Source of the DNA: Fibrobacter succinogenes
Lineage (GTDB): Bacteria; Fibrobacterota; Fibrobacteria; Fibrobacterales; Fibrobacteraceae
Direction: 5' to 3'
Assembly: GCA_902791475.1 (NCBI GenBank)
Contig: CADAWC010000006.1
Span: 46,119-110,118, forward strand
Length of the DNA: 64,000 nt
In this document: positions 34,160 through 42,244 of the stretch, piece by piece
How the letters are laid out: each line of letters begins with the position of its first letter
How positions within the stretch are numbered: position 1 is the first letter of the stretch
Position numbers and translations under genes: made by a program
The notes under the pieces: model-generated
The model's input: the letters and a program-made list of their open reading frames with translations, nothing else
Databases searched by the model: none
Told to the model about the DNA's origin: nothing

Positions 34160-34317
34160 GTCCTCAAATATAAGATTATTAAATATAATTGTGAAAATTT
34201 TTTTTGAAATGTGAAAAATAGGTGTGTTTTTCTTCATATAGTTGAATTTTTGTAAAGTTTTATAAACTTTTTAGGCCGATTGGAACCTTTTACCCTTTAG
34301 AGATTAAAAAAATATTC

Positions 34318-34325
34318 TATCTTTG
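34318..34325 (+). promoter_or_regulatory. Promoter-like TATCTTTG element upstream of exonuclease III gene
   Basis: TTCTATCTTTGGCGTTGAAA here closely matches TTCTATCTTTGCGTTCAAA upstream of queF (7910-7928). TATCTTTG fits the TAnnTTTG -7 consensus of the related Bacteroidota. It lies 26 bp before the ATG. Confidence 0.45.
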
Positions 34326-34351
34326 GCGTTGAAATTGAGATTGGGGTCAAA

Positions 34352-35158
34352 ATGAAGATCTACAGCTGGAACGTCAACGGTATTCGTTCCGTACTGAAAA
34401 AAGGCTTTGAAGATTGGTTCACTGCGACCGATCCCGATGTGCTTTGCCTTCAGGAAGTCCGCGCCGAAAAAAGCCAGGTTGCTGAAGTCGCAAGCCGTGA
34501 AGGCTATTATACCTACTGGAATGCCTGCAAGCGCAAGAAGGGTTACAGTGGTGTGGCTGTGTATTCAAAGATTGAACCGGATGCGGTCAATTACGGTTTT
34601 GATATCGAGGAATTCGATGAAGAAGGCCGCGTGCTCCAGCTTGTGTTCCCGGACTGGGTGCTCAACTGCATTTACTTCCCGAATGGTGGTCAGGGCGATG
34701 ATCGCTTGGACTACAAGCTTCGCTTCTACGATGCGTTCCTTGAAAATTCCAAGCAATGGCTCGCCGATGGCAAGCATGTGGTGACTGTTGGTGACTACAA
34801 TACCTGCCACAAGGAAATCGATATTGCCCGCCCGAAGGAAAACGAGAACGTGAGCGGCTTCTTGCCGATTGAACGCGCCTGGATGGACAAGTACGTCGAA
34901 AACGGCTTTGTCGATACGTTCCGCACGTTGCATCCGGATACCCGTGACGCTTATTCCTGGTGGTCGAACCGCTTTGGCGCACGCGAACGCAATGTCGGTT
35001 GGCGTTTGGACTACGGCTTTGTTGATGCCGCTCTCATGCCGAATGTGGTGAGCTCCGAAATCCTGAGTGATGTCAAAGGTTCGGACCATTGCCCGATTTG
35101 CCTAGAACTCGAACCGCCGTTCCTCCCGATTCCCATCAAGAAGTCGGAAGACATTTAA
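34352..35158 (+). CDS. xth: Exodeoxyribonuclease III (AP endonuclease family)
   Basis: 268 residues of the ExoIII/APE fold. 'MKIYSWNVNGIRSVLKKGF' is the N-terminal metal-site block; 'DPDVLCLQEVRAEKSQV' holds the catalytic Glu; 'VTVGDYNTCHKEIDIARP' holds the Asp/Asn pair, where this family usually has GDfN; 'SWWSNRFGARERNVGWRLDY' and 'SDHCPICLEL' complete the site with the final Asp-His. It removes abasic sites and 3' blocks during base excision repair. It stands alone, with a strong bidirectional terminator after it. Confidence 0.94.
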   Translation: MKIYSWNVNGIRSVLKKGFEDWFTATDPDVLCLQEVRAEKSQVAEVASREGYYTYWNACKRKKGYSGVAVYSKIEPDAVNYGFDIEEFDEEGRVLQLVFPDWVLNCIYFPNGGQGDDRLDYKLRFYDAFLENSKQWLADGKHVVTVGDYNTCHKEIDIARPKENENVSGFLPIERAWMDKYVENGFVDTFRTLHPDTRDAYSWWSNRFGARERNVGWRLDYGFVDAALMPNVVSSEILSDVKGSDHCPICLELEPPFLPIPIKKSEDI

Positions 35159-35191
35159 GTCAATAAATATTTAAAGCTAAACACAAAATTT

Positions 35192-35227
35192 AAAAAGCCT
35201 CGCCATCTGTGAAGAGCGAGGCTTTTT
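35192..35227. terminator. Bidirectional terminator between xth and potD-like gene
   Basis: AAAAAGCCTCGC / GCGAGGCTTTTT stem-loop between convergent genes. Confidence 0.85.
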
Positions 35228-35229
35228 GC

Positions 35230-36291
35230 TTATTTTGTCTTGACGATCATCCAGGCTTCGTCGAAGTATTTTTCCGCTTCGCCCAAGTCCGTGAGGAATA
35301 CCATGCGGTTTATCTCTTGCTTGTTCGGGTTGATAACGCGGTTGTTCTTAAAGTCGTCATCCATGATTTCGAGGCTTGCCTTGTTGGGCGTGGCGTAGTT
35401 GATTGCCTTCGCGAGCTGGGCTCCGATTTTAGCATCGAGGATGTAGTTCATAAAGGCGTATGCGCCCTCGGGATTTTTTGCCCTACTGCTGAGCGTCATG
35501 GCATCAACCCACATAAAGCTGCCTTCTGTCGGAATGGCGTAATGCAGCGTGGAGTCTGTGTCAATGGCATCCATGGCTTCTCCGCTGAAGACGATGGCTG
35601 CCCAGTTGCTATCGGCAATTACTTTGTCCTTTCCGATGTCGGAACCGTCAAAGCCTGCGAAGTGCTTGTCTTTTTTCGCCTGCAAAATGTAGTCCACTGC
35701 TTTGTTGAGCTCTTCTTGCTTGATGCTGTTGGCATCGTAGCCGACTGCCTGGAGTGCCATACTGAGCATGGAACGGCTTTCGTTTAAAAGGCTGAAATTA
35801 CCTTTGGTGTTTTTTGCATCAAAAAGCAGGGAGTAGCTTACGCTATCAGGGTGGAATTTTCCTCCGCGGTAGAGGATGCCTGTAGTGCCCCAAAGATAGG
35901 GGAGGCTGTAGGTGTTTGTCGGGTCGTATGCTTGCCTTAAAAACTGCGGTGCCACGTTCACGTGGTTTGGAATCTTATTGGTGTCAATGGAAGATATTAG
36001 CCCAAGGTGCACCATTTGCTGGATAACGACATCCGAGGCAATGATGACATCGTATTTGCCGGAATCCGCTGTTATAAGCTTTGCGATCATTTCTTCTTGA
36101 GCTTCGTAAAGTTCCAGCTCCACTTTGTAGCCAGTCTTGTTACGGAAGTCATCAAGCAATGCAGGATCGATATATTCGCTGTAAATCATTACCGTGACAT
36201 TTTTTGTAGACTTTGCATCACCCTGCTTTTGAATGCAGACCGTTATCGCAATTGCCACGAAAAGTGCAATAATGAAGATTGTCTTTTTCAA
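35230..36291 (-). CDS. Polyamine-type ABC transporter substrate-binding protein (PotD-like)
   Basis: 353 residues with a hydrophobic N-terminal signal ('MKKTIFIIALFVAIAITVC'; the Cys could be a lipid site). The mature part starts 'NVTVMIYSEYIDPALLDDF', matching PotD/PotF extracytoplasmic proteins. 'YDVIIASDVVIQQMVHLGL', 'YSLPYLWGTTGILYRGGK' and 'NPEGAYAFMNYILDAKIG' are typical blocks. It would bind putrescine or spermidine in the periplasm. No potA, potB or potC genes lie beside it, so it is an orphan here. It runs between two terminators. Confidence 0.88.
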   Translation of the reverse strand: MKKTIFIIALFVAIAITVCIQKQGDAKSTKNVTVMIYSEYIDPALLDDFRNKTGYKVELELYEAQEEMIAKLITADSGKYDVIIASDVVIQQMVHLGLISSIDTNKIPNHVNVAPQFLRQAYDPTNTYSLPYLWGTTGILYRGGKFHPDSVSYSLLFDAKNTKGNFSLLNESRSMLSMALQAVGYDANSIKQEELNKAVDYILQAKKDKHFAGFDGSDIGKDKVIADSNWAAIVFSGEAMDAIDTDSTLHYAIPTEGSFMWVDAMTLSSRAKNPEGAYAFMNYILDAKIGAQLAKAINYATPNKASLEIMDDDFKNNRVINPNKQEINRMVFLTDLGEAEKYFDEAWMIVKTK

Positions 36292-36372
36292 GTTGTTCTC
36301 TCGATGCCTGGTAATGATACAATAAACATAAAAAAATCTTGTCGCATGAGAGCGTTGTTTTTGAATTTATAA

Positions 36373-36402
36373 CAAAAATCCTGACACTTTGTGTGTCAGG
36401 AC
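36373..36402 (-). terminator. Intrinsic terminator after aminotransferase gene
   Basis: TCCTGACAC / GTGTCAGGA stem with a short loop; the minus strand continues into five T. Confidence 0.7.
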
Positions 36403-36407
36403 TTCAG

Positions 36408-36452
36408 TCACTAATAACTATTGACCAACGACTATTGGCTAATGACCAACAA
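36408..36452. repeat. Degenerate ACTAATAACTATTGACC words
   Basis: A run of CACTAATAACTATTGACCA-like words, related to the right halves of the foldbacks at 26231 and 31660. It lies just after the aminotransferase stop codon. Confidence 0.5.
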
Positions 36453-37754
36453 CTAACTATGCAGGTATTCGATGATTGCATCGTGAATCGTGGTGAACAC
36501 GCTGCGGAGTTCGTCTTCGTCTTCTTCCAACAGTGTTACACGGAAACCCTTGAGGTCCGTGCAGAAGCTCGTGCTCGGCACAACGCAGATGCCCTTTGCG
36601 CCCAAGAGGTAATACACGAAGCGGTAGTCGAGATTCGTCGTCTTGCTGCACCATTCTTCGACTTTCTTCTTGATAATCGGATTGTCGATCTTCAGTGTCT
36701 GGTGGTTGTTGAGCGTGCCTTCGCGGAAGATGATGGTGTTGTAGAATGCGCCGTAAGTCGGGTTGAAATACAGCTCCGGAATGTCGGAGAGAATTTCATT
36801 GATGATGGCGCTCCTGCGACCGATCTTTTCGTTCAAAGCCTTGCGGTGTTCCATGAAGCGCTTGTCGCCGAGAACGCGCGGGATTGTCATCTGCGGGAGC
36901 GTCGTCGAGCAGACTTCCACCATCTTGGCGTTGTCGATGGCACGGCAGAAGGCGTCGAACTGTTCGTCCTTGTCGCGGTTGTAGTATTCAGCCCAGCCGC
37001 AACGAGCGCCCGGCCACGGGTATTCCTTGGAAATGCCCTTGAGCGCAATGCCCGGGACATCGCCGATGTATTCGGCGAGCGCGTAGGCGTGGGCGCCATT
37101 GTACGTAATCTTGTTGTAGATTTCGTCGCAGATGATGAAGAGGCCGTAGCGCTTGGCAATGTCGACAATCTTCTGGAGAATGTCAAGCGGGTAGACCATG
37201 CCGGTCGGATTGTCCGGGTTCAAGATTAAAATGCCCGCGATGCTCGGGTTGTACTTCACCTTGTTCTCGAGTTCCTCGAGGTCCGGGTACCAGTGATTTT
37301 CCGGTTGCAGGCGGTAGGTGATCGGGGAGGTGTGGGCATGAGCCGCTTCGGCGGAACTGTGGGTGGAGTAAGCCGGTGCAGGTCCGATGATGCGTGTGTT
37401 CATCGAGAGAAGGCCGTAGATGGTGGCAATAGCGTCACCGAGGCCGTTGAAGAACAAGATGTCATCGACGTTAATCTGAGCTCCGCCGAGCTTGTTGTTT
37501 TCTTTCACCAAGAATTCGCGCGTTTCGAGCATGCCTTTGGAGGGGCAGTAGCCGTAACTGCGGTTTGTGCGGACGAGGTCCACGACAATGTCCTTGATCC
37601 AGTCGGGAACTTGACATTTCTTTTCAATCGGGTCACCGATATTTTCCCAATGGATTGGCAAGCCGAGTGCCTTGAGCTGGTTCGCCTTCTTCACGATCTC
37701 GCGGATTTCGTAAGAAAGTTCCTTAGCACCTTCGCTCAACAATCTTCTACGCAT
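36453..37754 (-). CDS. Pyridoxal-phosphate aminotransferase, class I/II
   Basis: 433 residues of fold type I. 'NIGDPIEKKCQVPDWIKDIV' and 'YGYCPSKGMLETREFLVKE' form the N-terminal substrate region; 'GILILNPDNPTGMVYPLDIL' is the conserved NPDNPTG block; 'FIICDEIYNKITYNG' carries the Asp and Tyr that contact the cofactor; the Schiff-base Lys is in 'LKGISKEYPWPGARCGW'. It resembles the alanine/aspartate-type aminotransferases. The amino-acid specificity cannot be read from these motifs. It is a single gene with its own terminator. Confidence 0.9.
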   Translation of the reverse strand: MRRRLLSEGAKELSYEIREIVKKANQLKALGLPIHWENIGDPIEKKCQVPDWIKDIVVDLVRTNRSYGYCPSKGMLETREFLVKENNKLGGAQINVDDILFFNGLGDAIATIYGLLSMNTRIIGPAPAYSTHSSAEAAHAHTSPITYRLQPENHWYPDLEELENKVKYNPSIAGILILNPDNPTGMVYPLDILQKIVDIAKRYGLFIICDEIYNKITYNGAHAYALAEYIGDVPGIALKGISKEYPWPGARCGWAEYYNRDKDEQFDAFCRAIDNAKMVEVCSTTLPQMTIPRVLGDKRFMEHRKALNEKIGRRSAIINEILSDIPELYFNPTYGAFYNTIIFREGTLNNHQTLKIDNPIIKKKVEEWCSKTTNLDYRFVYYLLGAKGICVVPSTSFCTDLKGFRVTLLEEDEDELRSVFTTIHDAIIEYLHS

Positions 37755-37839
37755 TTTAGACTCCTATAGCGGTATCGAAAATTCACTTGTTTTACAGCGT
37801 AATTATAGAATAATATTCATTCTGTATTGTTTTGCCTGC

Positions 37840-37873
37840 GTCATCCTGAGCCCTGTAAAGGGCGAAGGATCCA
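37840..37873. repeat. Copy of CATCCTGAGC...GAAGGATCC repeat
   Basis: GTCATCCTGAGCCCTGTAAAG followed by GGCGAAGGATCC, in the same orientation as the copies at 9179 and 44246. Confidence 0.65.
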
Positions 37874-37949
37874 GTGCATTATTAGGTATGAACTTTCGAT
37901 TCCTTGTTTTATGGTTAAAGTTTTGGGTATAAAAAACGTGAGCCAAGAG

Positions 37950-38122
37950 CGGCACGGCGTGAGCGTGCCGTGATGGCGACCTTTGACCACTTAGCAACTT
38001 GTTGCTTATGTGGGCATGGCCCCCCTTGCGGGGGTAGCTCGTGAGAACCCGGAGGTTCTATCGTTTGATGTAACGAACGAGCGGTCAAAAAAAGGCAGCC
38101 GTTTGCGGGGCTGCCCTTGAAA
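37950..38122. ncRNA. Candidate structured RNA or palindrome cluster, unknown
   Basis: This part of the 572-bp gene-free interval 37755-38326 has consecutive hairpins: CGGCACG/CGTGCCG (37950-37956, 37964-37970), AGCAAC/GTTGCT (37993-38006), CCCCC/GGGGG (38021-38034), AGAACC/GGTTCT (38044-38059), TCGTT/AACGA (38061-38076) and GGCAGCC/GGCTGCC (38094-38115). The last is followed by a T-run at 38124. TTTGACC (37982-37988) and GGTCAAA (38083-38089) could close a multibranch around the middle four. It matches no RNA family I know. It may instead be a nest of palindromic repeats, since one part resembles 27297-27327. The strand is not determined. In the rest of the interval I see only the repeat at 37840 and the promoter-like element at 38306. 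Confidence 0.4.
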
Positions 38123-38305
38123 CTTTTTATCTGGATTCTAGCGTTATGCTTTTCAGATTTCGGTTTCTCTGGACAGCCCCATAATAGCTCGGGCTGCTGC
38201 CGGGCTTGCTGCAATCGCTTTCGCTGCGATGGTGTTCTGTCCAAAGATATTCATGTGCCAAAATATAGTTCTGGGGATGGTGAATGTCAAGAGAAAAATT
38301 TGTTG

Positions 38306-38319
38306 TAAATTTGTATATT
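38306..38319 (+). promoter_or_regulatory. Promoter-like element TAAATTTGTATATT
   Basis: Identical to 10288-10301. It ends only 7 bp before an ATG at 38327 and 19 bp before the ATG at 38339, which favours 38339 as the start. Confidence 0.4.
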
Positions 38320-38338
38320 AGCATGTATGAAAGAGAAA

Positions 38339-38998
38339 ATGCGTTTTACATTTTTTGTTTTGCTTGGAGCAATGCTTCTTTTGAACGGTTGCTTTTATTG
38401 CGGTGACTATGAAGAAAAAGAAGATTTGGTTGCCTATACTTTTTCCGAAACATCCATTGCACTCATGGATTCCTTAAAAAATGAGTATGCCGCCAAGAAT
38501 AAGTGGTCGACGTCCGAGGTCGAAAAAACGAAACCCTCGAAAGGCTATGATGACAATAAATTTGTGTATGATATGTATTGGTATAATAACAGCTCTGACC
38601 ACAAAGGTGTTAAAGGAATTGTTCTTCGTTTTGATTTATTTGCTTGTACCCCTGACAATGACTGTGATTATAATTTTGTTGAAGCCGATACAGTATCTCG
38701 CCTTATCATAGAACTTCACGGGTGTGATAATTTTACTTGCAAAAATACGAGTCGCATTGTGGTGCATGATCGTGACTATCGTTATGTCCGTGCTTTTGAT
38801 AAAAGCCAATTTTCCATTACAGATGGCGGCGATTTCGAATATTCGACGGATGGCGATTGCACGGTCTACAAAAAACTGAGCTTTAACTTGGTTATCAATG
38901 GCGAAGATTTCAAGGTGAACTGGAACATTAAAGACGGTTACATTGACTGCACTTCTACAAAATGTCATCGAGTTACAGATTATTCTGTGTGGGGTTGA
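38339..38998 (+). CDS. Lipoprotein of unknown function
   Basis: 219 residues from the ATG at 38339; an in-frame ATG at 38327 would add four residues. The start gives a tight lipoprotein signal 'MRFTFFVLLGAMLLLNGCF'. The mature protein is acidic, with many Asp, Tyr and Cys residues ('YCGDYEEKEDLVAYTF', 'DLFACTPDNDCDYNF', 'YIDCTSTKCHRVTDYS'), suggesting disulfides outside the cell. No family was recognised. The next lipoprotein begins 1 bp after its stop codon, so the two are coupled and probably act at the same place. Confidence 0.75.
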   Translation: MRFTFFVLLGAMLLLNGCFYCGDYEEKEDLVAYTFSETSIALMDSLKNEYAAKNKWSTSEVEKTKPSKGYDDNKFVYDMYWYNNSSDHKGVKGIVLRFDLFACTPDNDCDYNFVEADTVSRLIIELHGCDNFTCKNTSRIVVHDRDYRYVRAFDKSQFSITDGGDFEYSTDGDCTVYKKLSFNLVINGEDFKVNWNIKDGYIDCTSTKCHRVTDYSVWG

Positions 38999-38999
38999 T

Positions 39000-40865
39000 A
39001 TGATGAAATTGCTTTGCTCGTTTGTTCTGTTGTTTGTGATGGTCTTATCTTTGGTGGGCTGCGATAGTGTTGATACTGTATATGTTGTGCCTTCGGATAA
39101 TGATCCTTATTCTTTGGAAAATCGAGAATTGCGCATAGGTGTAGATTTGGATTCTTCCATGGTTTTGGTTGCTGCTTCTGTCGATGTTCTTGATGATTCC
39201 CTGAAAAAGATTCGCTCTGTGGAATCTCGCGCTATAGGTGGATTTCGCCAATGGTATAAAAAGGATGGTTGGTCGTTTGAAGTTGCAGAACAAAACTACG
39301 AGTCTTCGTATTTAAAAGTTTCTTATACCTGCGTTTTGCCTAATGGTGATTCTGCAACGTTTGTGGATTATGTCGATATTGCGTGGGAAATGTATCCGAC
39401 ATTTTATTTAATCCAATCCTTGCGAAAATACAGGATAGAATCGCTTGTGAAAAAGGAAAAATTTCCGTTGTACACAGCGATTCGAATTGCTAATCGTGAC
39501 TTGCTAGAATTTTTTTCGTTTAGCAGTGCTCTTGATATCGAAAGTCAAGAGAAACACCTAGCTTGGATAAAGGAATACCCTTATTTGTATGGAGGGTATT
39601 ATTTGTCAAATCCTGATTTTGTCGAAAATTTTGAAGCGATTGCCAAAGACTTTGATCGAGTCTTGACTAAAAACAAAAAAGTATCTGCTTTGGATATGGT
39701 CGAAATGGTGGATAACGCCTTGTTCAGTGGACAGATGGACATCCTTTTCCGTGATTCGCATTATTGGACTGCCTATGGCTTTTCTTATTGTGATTCAACA
39801 CGTAGAGATAGTGTTGTTTTTAATAACGTAAAAGGAAGCTATTACAAGGATTCTCTTTTTAAATGCGATGGTCGTGCATGGCGTAAAATAGGCCCCCGTT
39901 CTAGTAGTAGTTCGGTAATGAGTTCGAGTTCAAGTTCTATTAAATATTCTTCGTCTTCCTCCAGTAACGAGCGTGTATGTGAAGAAGATTCTGTGCGTGT
40001 TGATGATGATGGCCATTATTATGTATGTGTAGGAAATTCATGGAAATGGATGAATCGGGATGAACGAATAGCCTATATTGGAAAAGCTTATGAGGAAAAA
40101 TATGGCTCTTGTCAAAATGATCCTTGGAATAGGTCTATAGTTTATGTGGACGAAGCGGACGGATTTATGGGGTGTGCTGAAAAAGAGGATAAAATTGCTC
40201 CCGATGTGATGGCTTTTGTTTGCTGTCATTCTATAGATAGTATAGAAAATGGTTATTACAAAGACTCGAAGACTTATGAAATAAGTGATTTTGGCTTTAA
40301 ATGGATTTTCGGTTGGGATAAAAGCTACTCTGTATGGAGTATTAACAATTTTTTCATTGATAGTCTTGAGTATGACCCATCGATGTCCAAGGACGGGGAG
40401 GATTTGCTTTTATTTGTCACTCCGTTTGATTGGGACTTGCCTTATAATGTTTTGGTGGATTCGCTTTTTGATCTTTCCGAAAACGATAGAGCATTGGTGG
40501 ATGTGGTGGAGAGCTATTATACTCGCTATTATTCTAGTTATCATCCGCTTGTAAAATGGGAAGATGCTTTAGAGAATTGCCCGAATGGTTTTGAAATTCC
40601 AGATACAACCTCGCTTAGATATCATTATGAGCATAATGAAAATTCGAGCTATTGGAATGAAGGTGTATTTATGAACTTTAATAGAGATCATGTCACGTAT
40701 TTTTGGACTTCACAAAAAGTAAACGACACCACAAGAATTTGTGGTCGTCTGCTATATATGCATGGTACTGGAAAAACTGAAATTGATTTTGTTGAATGTC
40801 CTGTTGATGCCGGCGTGGTGCAGGCCGTTTACAGTCGTCGTCTGTTGGCGGGGAACCGGTCGTAG
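39000..40865 (+). CDS. Lipoprotein with Ser linker and degenerate FISUMP-like C-terminus
   Basis: 621 residues from the ATG at 39000 (a second ATG is at 39003), with lipobox 'MVLSLVGCDS'. The first ~280 residues form an unknown domain, followed by a poly-Ser stretch (about bases 39900-39965), a short repeat beginning 'CEEDSVRVDDDGHYYVC', and a C-terminal region with 'ALENCPNGFEIPDTTSL' and 'YFWTSQKVNDTTRI' that resembles the second half of FISUMP domains. It starts 1 bp after the previous lipoprotein stop codon. The end overlaps the convergent GGDEF gene by 37 bp, which is unusual. Exported and lipid-anchored; function unknown. Confidence 0.75.
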   Translation: MMKLLCSFVLLFVMVLSLVGCDSVDTVYVVPSDNDPYSLENRELRIGVDLDSSMVLVAASVDVLDDSLKKIRSVESRAIGGFRQWYKKDGWSFEVAEQNYESSYLKVSYTCVLPNGDSATFVDYVDIAWEMYPTFYLIQSLRKYRIESLVKKEKFPLYTAIRIANRDLLEFFSFSSALDIESQEKHLAWIKEYPYLYGGYYLSNPDFVENFEAIAKDFDRVLTKNKKVSALDMVEMVDNALFSGQMDILFRDSHYWTAYGFSYCDSTRRDSVVFNNVKGSYYKDSLFKCDGRAWRKIGPRSSSSSVMSSSSSSIKYSSSSSSNERVCEEDSVRVDDDGHYYVCVGNSWKWMNRDERIAYIGKAYEEKYGSCQNDPWNRSIVYVDEADGFMGCAEKEDKIAPDVMAFVCCHSIDSIENGYYKDSKTYEISDFGFKWIFGWDKSYSVWSINNFFIDSLEYDPSMSKDGEDLLLFVTPFDWDLPYNVLVDSLFDLSENDRALVDVVESYYTRYYSSYHPLVKWEDALENCPNGFEIPDTTSLRYHYEHNENSSYWNEGVFMNFNRDHVTYFWTSQKVNDTTRICGRLLYMHGTGKTEIDFVECPVDAGVVQAVYSRRLLAGNRS

Positions 40866-42244
40866 TAACGCTTTTTGTCTTCGTACATGAGCGCGTCGGC
40901 TTCGTGCATGGCCGTGCGTATGTCGCCTTCGCCTTTGTTGTAGAAGAACCCTAGCGCAAAACTTACGTTGCCTGGCATCATCGATTTCTCGCGAAGCTTT
41001 TCGACTTTTGCTTCGAGCTCTTCTTGTGGCTTGTCTAAGGCGATTATCAAGAACTCGTCGCCGCCGGCACGATAGAATTCGCAACCGTCAAAGGTGTTTC
41101 TCAAAATTTGAGAAGCGTCCTTTAGCAGCTTGTCGCCTGCGTCGTGTCCCTGCATGTCGTTCACGGGCTTGAGGCCATTTAGGTCGGCAAAGATGACGCC
41201 GAGAGATTTGTGCGGAACTTCTCCGTTCAAGAACTGCGTCACGCGATTGTTCATGGAATTACGGTTCATGACGCCCGTCAAGAGGTCCATGCTGCTGAGT
41301 AGTTCAAGTTTGTTCAAAAGCTGGTAGTTTGCAATTTCGGAGGCTACAAAGAATGCCGAAAGTTCGAGCGTTTCTCTGATGTAGAGCGTGTTTGACGTGT
41401 CGAAATTGGTAACCCAGATAAAGCCGAGTGTAACCCCATTGTAATCCAGAGGTAAAAGAACAAGGCTCTTGACATGTGCGCCTACGAGTGAAGCGTACCA
41501 TACGGGATTGTCCTGACGGATTGTTTCGAAGTCTGCCTTGTTCTTGAGCATCAGACAGTTGCTTCCGTTCAGCGTCTTTTTCCAGGATCTTGCGTATTCG
41601 ACAAAGTCTTCGGATTCAAGCTCACGGACGGAATGTATGCCGGAGTCTTCCTTTATGGAATCGCTGAACACAGACCAAGTGTTTTCGCAAAAGTCCGTGA
41701 GCATGACGCAGCAATAGCTTGCATTGCAAATGGTACGGATGTCCTCGATGACCTCGTCCATGGTCTTTTGCAGATTTTGGGCGCCGCGCAACTTGACGCA
41801 GGTCTTTAGAATATTGCTTGCGGTCTGTGCCGAAATGTTCGACATCGATTCGGCGTTTTCTTCAAAAGAAATTTCTTGTGAATATGTGCAGTACGCTTTT
41901 TTCGGGTCGTCGATGGCGAGCGGCATCATGTACAAGTTGATGCAGAAGGTGTAGCGCTCGGGGCGGATGTAGGCGTGAACCGGTTTCTTCTTGATGGCGC
42001 ATTCGTAGCAGAAGTTCTCGAAGTTCAGTTCCTTTTTCATGTAGCGTTCGTAGCATTCGCCCGGTACAAATTTCTGCTTGAAGACGACGTTGCCGTCCTT
42101 GTCTTCCTTTTCCATGGAGCGGATATACAGGTCATTGGCGGCCTCGATGCGGATGGTGCCGATTTTGCCATCATCGCGTTTTTCGACCGACAAGATGCTT
42201 GTCATCGTGTGAAACTTATCTACAATATTTTGCAAATCAATCAT
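40829..42244 (-). CDS. GGDEF diguanylate cyclase with uncharacterised N-terminal domain (paralogue 1)
   Basis: 471 residues. The C-terminal domain has 'SSMDLLTGVMNRNSMNNRV', 'GVIFADLNGLKPVNDMQGHD' and the active-site 'FYRAGGDEFLIIAL', so cyclic di-GMP synthesis is expected. The RxxD inhibitory site that usually lies 5 residues before GGDEF is absent ('FDGC' there). The middle region (about 150-310) looks GAF-like. The N-terminal ~130 residues ('FVPGECYERYMKKELNFENF', 'KKPVHAYIRPERYTF') match only its neighbour, as far as I can see. No membrane helix is seen, so it is cytoplasmic. Its ATG directly abuts the stop codon of the upstream paralogue. Confidence 0.9.
   Translation of the reverse strand: MIDLQNIVDKFHTMTSILSVEKRDDGKIGTIRIEAANDLYIRSMEKEDKDGNVVFKQKFVPGECYERYMKKELNFENFCYECAIKKKPVHAYIRPERYTFCINLYMMPLAIDDPKKAYCTYSQEISFEENAESMSNISAQTASNILKTCVKLRGAQNLQKTMDEVIEDIRTICNASYCCVMLTDFCENTWSVFSDSIKEDSGIHSVRELESEDFVEYARSWKKTLNGSNCLMLKNKADFETIRQDNPVWYASLVGAHVKSLVLLPLDYNGVTLGFIWVTNFDTSNTLYIRETLELSAFFVASEIANYQLLNKLELLSSMDLLTGVMNRNSMNNRVTQFLNGEVPHKSLGVIFADLNGLKPVNDMQGHDAGDKLLKDASQILRNTFDGCEFYRAGGDEFLIIALDKPQEELEAKVEKLREKSMMPGNVSFALGFFYNKGEGDIRTAMHEADALMYEDKKRYYDRFPANRRRL

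Noticed and set aside
36453..36654. Small minus-strand frame at the end of the aminotransferase gene
   Set aside because: Alternate-frame shadow inside the conserved aminotransferase C-terminus.
37950..38122. tmRNA, RNase P RNA, SRP RNA or 6S RNA
   Set aside because: None of the conserved core sequences of these RNAs could be found; it is kept only as an unknown candidate.
40829..40865. Frameshift at the 3' end of the lipoprotein gene explaining the overlap
   Set aside because: The C-terminal sequence reads smoothly from the FISUMP-like region to the stop codon, so I could not point to a frameshift site.
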